Origin: Desulfonatronospira thiodismutans ASO3-1
GTDB lineage: Bacteria > Desulfobacterota > Desulfovibrionia > Desulfovibrionales > Desulfonatronovibrionaceae
DNA: 64,000 nucleotides
Assembly: GCF_000174435.1 (NCBI RefSeq)
Contig: NZ_ACJN02000002.1
Span: 62,001-126,000 of the forward strand
Direction: 5' to 3'
The stretch's first letter is position 1; the number at the start of each line of letters is the position of its first letter. Shown here piece by piece: positions 43,543-50,697 of this stretch. The translations under genes were made by a program, and so were the position numbers. The notes under the pieces were generated by a model, which did not search any database, was not told the origin of the DNA, and saw only the letters and a program-made list of their open reading frames with translations.

Positions 43543-44031
43543 TTATTCAGAAATTTTTTGGTATATTGTTGCCAAAAAATCAGGATCAACTCGAAGGCCG
43601 ACTTCTCTTAGTTTGTTGATCTCGGGCTTAACAGCATCTATCACTCCCAATCGTTTGGCCATGACCAGCAACCCCACTGAGCCGATCAATCCAATATCAA
43701 AGAGTTTCGCACACTTCCGGGCCTGCAGGTCATCAAGAACAACTTTAGCCCCCACCCCTTTTTGCAATGCCAGACTCAAAACCTCGCTTTCACCCTGGCC
43801 AAGATCCCAGGCTGCAACATGGGGATTAATCTCATCGATAGATTCCTGCGACGTCTTTGAGCTGATTTCGAGTTCAGCAATATACTGGCCGATGGATCTT
43901 TTCCTCTCTACTTCCGCAACCACACTCTCAGGTATGATCCAGAAATCAGCCAAAGGCCCTACTATCCGCAAAAGATCAGCTTTTCCCAGCAAAATAAGCG
44001 GTGAGGCGTTGAGAATAAGAATGCTATTCAT
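43543..44031 (-). CDS. DUF3368/PIN-like toxin
   Basis: The 162-residue protein has the PIN-like pattern of the DUF3368 group: LILNASPLILLGKADLL at the start (catalytic acidic/Asn site in a PIN fold), ESVVAEV, LGQGESEVLSLAL and VVLDDLQARKCA. Such proteins are predicted RNases paired with UPF0175 antitoxins. The ATG at 44031 overlaps the stop of the antitoxin by eight bases, so translation is coupled. The C-terminal end reaches into the gap before structured repeat copy 1. Confidence 0.85.
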   Translation of the reverse strand: MNSILILNASPLILLGKADLLRIVGPLADFWIIPESVVAEVERKRSIGQYIAELEISSKTSQESIDEINPHVAAWDLGQGESEVLSLALQKGVGAKVVLDDLQARKCAKLFDIGLIGSVGLLVMAKRLGVIDAVKPEINKLREVGLRVDPDFLATIYQKISE

Positions 44032-44281
44032 AACCGGCTTCTTGAAGAACTTCAGAGGATGTATACTGAAACGGAGAAACATTGAATTTGGACAGCTCCA
44101 TCAAAAAATCCTCACGGCACAACCCGGCTATCTCTGCTGCCTTTTCCTGAGAAACATGGCCCATTTCATACCATTTTGCTGCTGCTGCAATCCGCATATC
44201 CCTCTGAAGCTCATGAGGTGTCTTGCGCAGAGCAGAAAATATGCCCACAGGCAATTCAAAGGATAGTGTTCTGGTTTCCAT
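44024..44281 (-). CDS. UPF0175-family antitoxin
   Basis: The 85-residue protein has the UPF0175 layout: a short N-terminal strand (TLSFELPVGIF), then helices with AAAKWYEMGHVSQEKAAEIAGLCREDFL, which resembles a helix-turn-helix. AGGAGG is well placed before the ATG at 44281. It precedes and overlaps the DUF3368 toxin, the standard order for this pair. Confidence 0.85.
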   Translation of the reverse strand: METRTLSFELPVGIFSALRKTPHELQRDMRIAAAAKWYEMGHVSQEKAAEIAGLCREDFLMELSKFNVSPFQYTSSEVLQEAGYE

Positions 44282-44560
44282 GTCAATTCCTCCTGTATCT
44301 TGGAACATGCTTGTTTTCAACGGATGCTGTTTAAGCCCTGATTATAAGCATAGTTGAACATTCCCATGATTTCACAATATAACCATTTTTACAACCTATT
44401 AAAGTCTTTTTTAATGAAAGTGACTCTCAATTGCTCTCACGTCCGCAAGTACACCACATTTCAAAGCCCTGGCGTGACGGGCGTGAGATGTTCTTTTTTG
44501 CCTCTCGCCCGCTCGAAGACTCGCTAGAGGCGCAGAGAGCGCAGAGAGAAGAGAGGGTCA

Positions 44561-44660
44561 ATTTTTCATTCCTGCGAGTTGCAGTAATGAAAAAGGATCT
44601 GCCGCCCCAGCGGGGGGCATGTTATTCATAGCCCCCAACTCGGGGGATATGAATATTAAA
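44561..44660 (+). repeat. structured repeat family S, copy 2
   Basis: Same first hairpin as copies 1 and 3. The last stem is CCCCC-aact-cGGGGG instead of CACCG/CGGTG, with pairing kept, which is evidence for selection on structure. Confidence 0.8.
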
Positions 44661-44721
44661 TCTCTTGCTGGTGCCTTGCTCTGCCTGCCCAGCCTGCCCC
44701 GTGTATCTTCTTCCAATACAC

Positions 44722-44797
44722 TGGGGTGAAACCGGGTCCCCCAGTTAACTGGAAGAGAGTTAACCGGGTAAACCTTCCAGGGTGTTTCACCGGGGCG
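44722..44797 (+). repeat. inverted repeat with GGTGAAAC/GTTTCACC arms
   Basis: Arms TGGGGTGAAAC and GTTTCACCGGGG flank inner inverted sequences including CCAGTTAAC/GTTAACCGGG. Related to the element at 41980. Confidence 0.55.
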
Positions 44798-44913
44798 TCT
44801 CTAGGGCCGCTTCAACCCCGGGCGTGAGATAATCCTTCTCTTTTCTTCCCCTCTCTGAACCTCCCTGCTCTCCATGGCGAGAAAAAGTCTTCACTTTGAA
44901 CGGTTTGATATGT

Positions 44914-46164
44914 TCAGTTTATTTCCTTCATGTTCCGCTCGGTTCTGTCTTTCACAGCACCAGCCAGTTTGCCCAGAAAAGTATGTGCAGATGAATGTTC
45001 GGCAAACCCTTCAAGTGCCGGATCGACAGCCTCCCGGACGGCCTGACAAAAAAGACCGAGTTCATCCAGGACGAACTTTGGTTTAAGATCAAGTTCTTCG
45101 GCCATTCTGCACCAATGCCTGTTCATCAACCATTCCGGCCTGTTCTCTCCTCCGATTTTCATGGCCAGCTTCCGGCTCAGTTCCTGGTACATAAGGGTTG
45201 AAATCAAGTCGTAGAACGGGGCGAGCCTTGGCGCCTTTCCCTGGTCATAGAGAAGGGAAAGGTTTTTAGCGTGAGCGTCCGCATTGCCCAGCAGGACATT
45301 AAAAAGAGTCCATCTTAAAAGAAGCATCAGGTCTCTGGCAGGAGAAGCACTGTGTCTGCGCAAAAGATCTGAACAGTCTTTCAGGCCCGGCCCCCCTTCA
45401 GCCTCATACTTGATCTCGGGCGATTGGCCAAGTGCCTGACAGAAATCCTCCTGATGCACTCTGCGGATTTCCTCATAGTCCACCAGGCGATCATACCGGG
45501 CTACCAGCAGAGCATGGTTACTGCCTAAATTTAAGACAGTACACTCAGGAGCAGGAAGCCCGGACGCTCTCGCAAGAGCCATGCAGAAAGCCTCATTAAA
45601 AACCGTACGTTTCAAATGGGGGATGGAAGGTTTAAAAATGTGAGTGCTTGGCGCTCCACCTACAGGAAGGTAAAAGGATTTGCCGTCAAAGCGAAGGGGA
45701 AGCTTGTCCTGGGCTCCTGCCAGGGAAAGTCGTAAGCCATCTTCGCCTGCCAGCAGAGGACGTTTTGGAAGGTCGGCAGCAATTTTTTCCAGTTCCAGGG
45801 CACTCAACTTCCGGTAGGCTTTTTGTCTTTCCGGCAGCAGAGCCCCCTCGGGGTACAGGCTGATCGCTCCGGCACAATCACCTCCCAGTTCCCTGAGCAG
45901 GCTGAAAATATTTTCTGTAGACAGGCCAAGCTTTGCCGCAACCCTGTCCCTGACAGAGCCTTCAGGCAGGATATTGGCAAAGAAAAATTTCACTGCATCG
46001 CCGGAGTTTGTTACATCCTGCAGCGGAAGAGATACAGACAGGGGTATGGAGTGAGGATCCCGGAGCCATTCAGGGAAGTATCTGAAATGGTACGTCCTGT
46101 TTTCGCCCAGCCATAGTTTTCCCGTCAAGGTTTCATTAAAATAGACCAGCAAAGACTCATCCAT
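44914..46164 (-). CDS. hipA: HipA-family serine/threonine kinase toxin
   Basis: Full-length HipA (416 residues). The N-terminal HipA_N domain (VYFNETLTGKLWLGE, LPEGSVRDRVA, DCAGAISLYPEG) is followed by the kinase core: SLAGAQDKLPL (phosphate loop region), HIFKPSI, ARYDR, the catalytic-loop type LLGNADAHAKNLS and APFYDLI. HipA phosphorylates tRNA synthetases and induces dormancy in E. coli; targets here are unknown. The start lies four bases after the HipB-like antitoxin stop. Confidence 0.9.
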   Translation of the reverse strand: MDESLLVYFNETLTGKLWLGENRTYHFRYFPEWLRDPHSIPLSVSLPLQDVTNSGDAVKFFFANILPEGSVRDRVAAKLGLSTENIFSLLRELGGDCAGAISLYPEGALLPERQKAYRKLSALELEKIAADLPKRPLLAGEDGLRLSLAGAQDKLPLRFDGKSFYLPVGGAPSTHIFKPSIPHLKRTVFNEAFCMALARASGLPAPECTVLNLGSNHALLVARYDRLVDYEEIRRVHQEDFCQALGQSPEIKYEAEGGPGLKDCSDLLRRHSASPARDLMLLLRWTLFNVLLGNADAHAKNLSLLYDQGKAPRLAPFYDLISTLMYQELSRKLAMKIGGENRPEWLMNRHWCRMAEELDLKPKFVLDELGLFCQAVREAVDPALEGFAEHSSAHTFLGKLAGAVKDRTERNMKEIN

Positions 46165-46167
46165 GGC

Positions 46168-46389
46168 CTATTCGCCTCTTTTCTTTACAGCCAGATAAAG
46201 GCCAAGGCCATCCAGGACTTTAAACAACTTGTCCAGACGGGCCGTAGGCTTTCCTCTTTCCAACTCCCCCACGAAACGCACTCCCACTCCGGAAAGTGCG
46301 GCCAGCCGGGCCTGAGTCAGTCCGTCAGCTTTTCGTTTTTCGGATATTATCCGGCCAATCTTCCTGGTATCTTCAACTGGTTGGGTCAT
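46168..46389 (-). CDS. hipB: HipB-like helix-turn-helix antitoxin
   Basis: Seventy-three residues with a Cro/CI-type helix-turn-helix: GRIISEKRKADGLTQARLAALSGVGVRFVGELERG. The tail LYLAVKKRGE is usual for HipB. It precedes hipA with a four-base gap. Two copies of TCCTGATCGGG upstream are likely binding sites for it. Confidence 0.9.
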   Translation of the reverse strand: MTQPVEDTRKIGRIISEKRKADGLTQARLAALSGVGVRFVGELERGKPTARLDKLFKVLDGLGLYLAVKKRGE

Positions 46390-46449
46390 GAGGTTTCTCG
46401 GCCATCCCCATGGGGTATAAATTGTTTGTCACGAGCACTTTAAGATCAA

Positions 46450-46516
46450 AATAATCCTGATCGGGTCGAATTAGCCTATGAAGGTTTGAATTGCAAGCAA
46501 ATATTCCTGATCGGGA
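46450..46516 (-). promoter_or_regulatory. putative HipB operator pair
   Basis: TCCTGATCGGG occurs twice with about 50 bases between, just upstream of hipB. Each is nearly palindromic around GATC (second copy TCCTGATCGGGA). Paired palindromes upstream of hipBA are the usual autoregulatory sites. Confidence 0.55.
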
Positions 46517-46615
46517 TTATAGGTTGGAGAGAAGAAGTCTTTTTATCTCTCACCCGCTCTCCCGCTAAAAGCGGGATCGCTTGAGCCACAGAGCTTGGGA
46601 GAAGAGAGAAGTCTT

Positions 46616-46715
46616 TATTTTTCATTCCTGCGAGTTGCAGTAATGAAAAAGGGTCTGCCGCACCAGGCGGGGAGCTTGTTATTCATATACACCGGCTCGG
46701 TGGATATGGATATTA
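46616..46715 (+). repeat. structured repeat family S, copy 3
   Basis: Same architecture as copies 1 and 2, with the final stem CACCG/CGGTG and a lengthened A/T base of the stem. Followed by GGGCCGCTTCGGCCC, an extra hairpin. Confidence 0.8.
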
Positions 46716-46941
46716 TACCTTTTCCTCTTGTCTTCTCTTCCTCAAGCCTTGCTCTGCGGCTCAAGGGCCGCTTCGGCCCGGGCGTGAGATATTTTTGTTG
46801 ACATTGGTTCCATATCTGGTACCATTCTGGTGATGGACGTGAGGGGACGTATGGGAGTAAGTCTAAAACTCTTACACTTACATACTTGCATACTCCCATA
46901 CCCCCATACTTACATACTTCTTAAAAGGCGGAGCAAAAGAT

Positions 46942-47238
46942 ATGACCCATGACAAAAAAAAAGAGTACAGCGGACAGTTCAGGCTGCGCCTGCCCAGGGA
47001 TCTGCATGCCAGGCTGGCTGAAGAGGCTTCCAGGCAGGGTGTATCCCTGAACGGTTACGTGGTCTACCTTTTGAGCAGCAACCTCAGCCAGGCTCAGACT
47101 TCCGCCTATTTTGAAGAAAAGATTGCAGACACTGTCATGGAAGTTCACGAGATGGTCTCCAGCATGACTGTTGGTGATAACGAGCCCGGAGAGATGGTCT
47201 GGGCCAACAGCGGGTCCAGCAGCTTGGTTACGCAGTAG
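46942..47238 (+). CDS. HicB-like ribbon-helix-helix protein
   Basis: Ninety-eight residues. The segment FRLRLPRDLHARLAEEASRQGVSLNGYVVYLLS is the C-terminal ribbon-helix-helix type seen in HicB antitoxins and Arc-like repressors. The degraded-RNase-H half of full HicB is missing and no HicA toxin lies next to it, so it may be a free-standing regulator. AAGGCGGAG precedes the ATG. It is the first plus-strand gene before the type I secretion locus. Confidence 0.7.
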   Translation: MTHDKKKEYSGQFRLRLPRDLHARLAEEASRQGVSLNGYVVYLLSSNLSQAQTSAYFEEKIADTVMEVHEMVSSMTVGDNEPGEMVWANSGSSSLVTQ

Positions 47239-47654
47239 GGGCGTGGGGCATGGGGCATGGGGCAGGGAGCATGGGGAAGAATAGAAGCGCAGGTAGAATA
47301 AGGGAAAAGATTTTTTGGCACGGGCAACTACGTTGCACACGGGCGGGCAAAGCCCGCTCACTGTCAGAAAAAATGGCATTCTGCAGCGGTTGTTGTTTTG
47401 CTGGGGTAACAGAGAACTGTGGTCCTTATTCTTTAAAGCCGTGTGTGCGGAGCACCAGTGTGAAGCCTGAAGGCTTCCCGTGCCAGAAATAATTTTTTTG
47501 GCACTGGCAAGCTCGTTGCACACGGGCGGCTTCGCCGCGCACGGTTAATTGATGCCTGCCATGCAAGGCCTCTTGCCTGACAGGCATGTAACGCCCTATC
47601 AGCACATGAGGATGGAAGAGAAACAAGGGGATGGATTGAGGAGAAGGTACTGAT
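47239..47654. repeat. hairpin-repeat-filled gap with GGCACGG copies B, C and D
   Basis: Begins with GCATGGGGC low-complexity units. Copy B (47317-47363) has hairpin GCAAC-tac-GTTGC, copy C (47500-47544) GCAAG-ctc-GTTGC, and copy D (47454-47484, reverse) GAAGCC-ttca-GGCTTC. Each keeps GGCACGG-like and ACACGG-like flanks. No gene with a ribosome site is seen. Confidence 0.65.
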
Positions 47655-48083
47655 ATGATTCGAAATGTGTGGTCGGTGCTCTGCCGGGATATCATAACCG
47701 ACCAGGAAACCAACTCGGTGACTTATGTGCGCTGTATCGAAGAAGGGGCGGCGGCTGAGGTTCCGATTAAGATAGGACCTATATTTCTTGGCACATTATG
47801 GGAAAAGGACAGTCAGGAACAGGAGTCCATCCGCTTCCGGGTTGCACTGGAACTGCCTGACAAATCTTTAAAGCCCGTGCTGCAGACCCGGTCCATGACC
47901 CTGGAAAGGCCCAGGCACCGTCTGCACTTCAGGATCAACAGCCTGGACATCACCAGCTTCGGCATGCACTATATCATCGCCGAATACAACCAGGATGAGA
48001 AATGGCACCGGACTGTGCGCATTCCTGTCCTCATCAGGCAGATCCAGAAAAAAACAGAGCCAGAAACAGGAAAAAATTTATGA
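47655..48083 (+). CDS. DUF6941-like protein at the head of the secretion operon
   Basis: The 142-residue protein is predicted to be mostly beta. SVLCRDIITDQETNSVTYVRCIEEG at the start and IRFRVALELPD, FRINSLDITSFGMHYIIAEYN later resemble the DUF6941 group of small uncharacterised bacterial proteins. Its stop overlaps the ABC transporter start (ATGA), so the two are translationally coupled. No signal peptide or membrane segment. A cytoplasmic partner of the transporter is a possible role but is inference. Confidence 0.6.
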   Translation: MIRNVWSVLCRDIITDQETNSVTYVRCIEEGAAAEVPIKIGPIFLGTLWEKDSQEQESIRFRVALELPDKSLKPVLQTRSMTLERPRHRLHFRINSLDITSFGMHYIIAEYNQDEKWHRTVRIPVLIRQIQKKTEPETGKNL

Positions 48084-49726
48084 AAAAAGAACTTAGAAGG
48101 GTGCTGATTATATCCATTGGGCTGAGCATCTTTGTAGTCCTGCTGACGCTTTCCCTGCCCTTCAACATGATCATGCTCTTTCGCTGGGTGGTCCCCAGTG
48201 AAAGCATCTCCAGCATTGCGGTAATCGCCATGGCTGCTGTGGGGGGGCTTCTTTTCATGACCATCTTTGATGTGCTTCGCTTTGCCCTTTTGCGGCGTTT
48301 CGCCAAATATCTGAACCATCAGCTGGGGGAAAAAATTCTGCACAAAATGTTTCAGGAGCGGGCCCTGGGGCAGAAAGGAGATGCGTCCACGGCCATGAGT
48401 GATCTGTCCAAGGTCAGGGGGTTTCTCAACTCCCCCACTTCCACCGCTTTCCTGGACACCGCTATTTCCCCACTTATGCTGCTCATTGTATTCTACATCA
48501 GCCCGCTAATGGGTATACTGGCCATTTTGTGCATCATGGTCATCCTGGGCACCAAGCTGGCCACCAGGAAATCCACAAGAGAGCTGTTACGCCGGTCCAA
48601 CATGGGCTTTGCCCGGGCCAACAATTTTGCCCAGGAATGCGTGCACAACTCCCAGGCGGTGAGGGCCATGGGCATGCAGCCCCAGTTGATCCATAAATGG
48701 AGGGGGATGCAGGATGAAATGGTCCGGGACCAGACCGAGGCCAGCGAAAAGGCTGGAGTGCATTCAGCCATTACCAAGTCCATGGGCTGGATCATGCAGG
48801 TGCTGCTCATGGGTGTGGGATTTTCCCTCATGCTCATGGGAGAGATAGACAGCGCCCTGGTCATAATCGCGGTAATCATTGCCGGGCGGGTAATCATGCC
48901 CATGCAGATGGCGGTCGACGGCTGGCAGAATTACCAGGACGCCAAGGATGCCTTCCATCGTCTTAAAAGCTATCTGGAAGGCATGGAGGAAAAAGAAAAG
49001 GAAGTCAGCCTGAAACTGCCCGAACCGCAGGGAAATCTAAAAGCCGAGTCCATAGTGTACGCCCACGGCGGCAAGCCTATAATCAAGGGCGTAAGCTTTG
49101 ACCTGCAGGCCGGCCAGACCCTGGGGCTCATAGGTCCAAGCGGGGCTGGCAAAACCACCCTGGCCAGAATAATGACCGGAGCGGTTCGTCCTCAAAACGG
49201 CATTCTGCGCTTAGACGGAGCGGACATGCACCAGTGGGACCAGGAGCAACTGGGACCTCACATTGGTTACCTGCCCCAGGAAGTGGAGCTATTTGCCGGA
49301 ACCATCGCCCAGAATATAGCCAGGTTTCAGGAGGTCTCCCTGGAAGAAATCCGGGAGGCTGCCCGGAAGGCCGGCCTGGAAGAGATAATCGAGTCCATGC
49401 CCCAGGGGTTTGAGACCATGCTGGAAGAAAGAGGGCTGAACCTCCCCGGCGGTCTGCGCCAGCGCATCGGCCTGGCCAGGGCCTTGTTCGGCGACCCCAG
49501 GATACTTATCCTGGACGAACCTGATGCCAGCCTGGACCAGCAGGGCATAGATTCCCTGACAGAGATCCTGAAACGTTCCAGGGATGAAGGCAAAACCGTC
49601 ATCCTGGTTACCCACAGGCCTAAGCTTTTGCAGTTTACGCATCAGTTGCTCATGCTCAAGAACGGCCAGGTGGCCATGTACGGACCGAGTAAGCAGGTGC
49701 TGCAGAAGCTGCTTCCGGGTAAGTGA
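48080..49726 (+). CDS. type I secretion ABC transporter/ATPase, PrtD-like, with atypical signature
   Basis: The 548-residue protein has a membrane domain with several hydrophobic helices (about 1-310) and an ATPase domain. Walker A GPSGAGKTT is at about 352, Walker B ILILDEPDASLD at about 475 and the H-loop VTHRP at about 510. The ABC signature at about 455 reads NLPGGLRQR instead of LSGGQ. The size and lack of a peptidase domain fit PrtD exporters. ATG at 48080 follows CAGGAA. A second, canonical PrtD-like gene lies 1 kb downstream, so the two may form a heterodimer with one weak ATP site. Confidence 0.87.
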   Translation: MKKELRRVLIISIGLSIFVVLLTLSLPFNMIMLFRWVVPSESISSIAVIAMAAVGGLLFMTIFDVLRFALLRRFAKYLNHQLGEKILHKMFQERALGQKGDASTAMSDLSKVRGFLNSPTSTAFLDTAISPLMLLIVFYISPLMGILAILCIMVILGTKLATRKSTRELLRRSNMGFARANNFAQECVHNSQAVRAMGMQPQLIHKWRGMQDEMVRDQTEASEKAGVHSAITKSMGWIMQVLLMGVGFSLMLMGEIDSALVIIAVIIAGRVIMPMQMAVDGWQNYQDAKDAFHRLKSYLEGMEEKEKEVSLKLPEPQGNLKAESIVYAHGGKPIIKGVSFDLQAGQTLGLIGPSGAGKTTLARIMTGAVRPQNGILRLDGADMHQWDQEQLGPHIGYLPQEVELFAGTIAQNIARFQEVSLEEIREAARKAGLEEIIESMPQGFETMLEERGLNLPGGLRQRIGLARALFGDPRILILDEPDASLDQQGIDSLTEILKRSRDEGKTVILVTHRPKLLQFTHQLLMLKNGQVAMYGPSKQVLQKLLPGK

Positions 49727-49728
49727 GA

Positions 49729-50155
49729 CGTTTGGACGTATGGGCGTTTGGGCGTATGGGAGTATGGGAGTAGGGGCGTATGGGAGTAGGGGCGTATGGG
49801 CGTATGGGAGTATGGGAGTAGGGGCGTATGGGAGTATGGGAGTATGGGAGTATGGGAGTATGGGAGTATGGGAGTATGGGAGTATGGGAGTATGGGAGTG
49901 AAGACGTATGGATGTATGGGCGTATGGGAGTGTGGGAGTGAACACGTATGGGTGTATGGGCGTATGGGAGTAAAGACGTGCACTCGTCTTAAATTCGTGC
50001 ATACGCCCATACTTGCATACGTACATACTCGAAGAAGTGGGGGAGTTATTGGGAGTGGAGACGTAAATACGTCTTAAATACGTGCATACCCCCATACGTA
50101 CATACTCCCATACGTCTTAAATACGTACATACTCGAAGAAGTATGGGAGTGAAGC
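49729..50155. repeat. octamer array 1 (TATGGGAG units and complements)
   Basis: Dozens of TATGGGAG, TATGGGCG and GTAGGGGCG-type units in direct order, then their complements (CATACTCCCATAC, CGTACATACTC). The array can fold back on itself. Open frames across it give only low-complexity HTPILPYS-type peptides, which are not genes. Confidence 0.85.
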
Positions 50156-50536
50156 ATGGGTAAATTTGCTAAAAGTTTCAGAGAGCTGGAAGTTTATCAA
50201 AACGCCTTGGATTTGGCTGGAGAGATCAACACGTTTGCCAGGACATTTCCGATAGAAGAACGGTTTGCCCTTGGAGGTCAGATCCGGAGGGCATCTATGT
50301 CTGTTTGCCTGAACACTGCCGAGGCATGGAGAAAACGAAGATATAAGGCCGCCTTCATAGCAAAGCTCAGTGATGCCGAAACCGAAGCTACTGAAGTTCA
50401 AGCCTGTTTAGATTTAGCCAGAAAATTTGGCTACCTGGAAGATGAAAGACACCAGGATTTTGATGAGCGCTACGAATATATCATAGCTCAATTGATAACC
50501 ATGTCCAATAAGGCAGACAACTGGTGTAGAACGTAG
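50156..50536 (+). CDS. four-helix-bundle protein (23S rRNA intervening-sequence family)
   Basis: The 126 residues match the TIGR02436/S23 group: FRELEVYQNALDLAGEI, FPIEERFALGGQIRRASMSVCLNTAEAW and a helical C terminus. The family was first found in 23S rRNA intervening sequences but often occurs as stand-alone genes of unknown function. It lies between two ABC transporter genes, flanked on both sides by octamer arrays, so it may have arrived with the repeats. Confidence 0.85.
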   Translation: MGKFAKSFRELEVYQNALDLAGEINTFARTFPIEERFALGGQIRRASMSVCLNTAEAWRKRRYKAAFIAKLSDAETEATEVQACLDLARKFGYLEDERHQDFDERYEYIIAQLITMSNKADNWCRT

Positions 50537-50655
50537 GGGAGTGGTGAGACGTGTGGGCGTATGCACGTGTGGGCGTATGGGAGTGTGGGAGTAAAGACGT
50601 GCATACGTCTTAACTACGTGCATACGCCCATACGTACATACTCCCATACTTCTTA
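50537..50655. repeat. octamer array 2
   Basis: Short version of array 1: GTGTGGGCGTATG-type units, then complement units CATACGCCCATACG. It lies between the helix-bundle gene and the second ABC transporter. Confidence 0.75.
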
Positions 50656-50697
50656 AGTAGTGGATCAAAGTAAAAACTAATCACTGGAAAATTTGGA

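Larger units (their letters stand above)
44282..44913. other. gap between two toxin-antitoxin modules, filled with repeats
   Basis: Contains the promoter side of the UPF0175 module, an imperfect GCGCAGAGAGCGCAGAGAG run, structured repeat copy 2 (44561-44660), a large inverted repeat (44722-44797) and CCCGGGCGTGAGAT, which recurs near 46780. No gene seen. Confidence 0.6.
46390..46941. other. gap with hip operator, structured repeat and start of octamer arrays
   Basis: From left to right: the hip promoter/operator, structured repeat copy 3 (46616-46715), CCCGGGCGTGAGAT, and a block of TATGGGAG-type units and their complements just before the RHH gene. No gene seen. Confidence 0.6.

Noticed and set aside
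49289-50095. 268-residue minus-strand ORF rich in HTPILPYS-type peptides
   Set aside because: It runs through the octamer array and the end of the ABC transporter gene on the opposite strand; the peptide is a by-product of the repeat.
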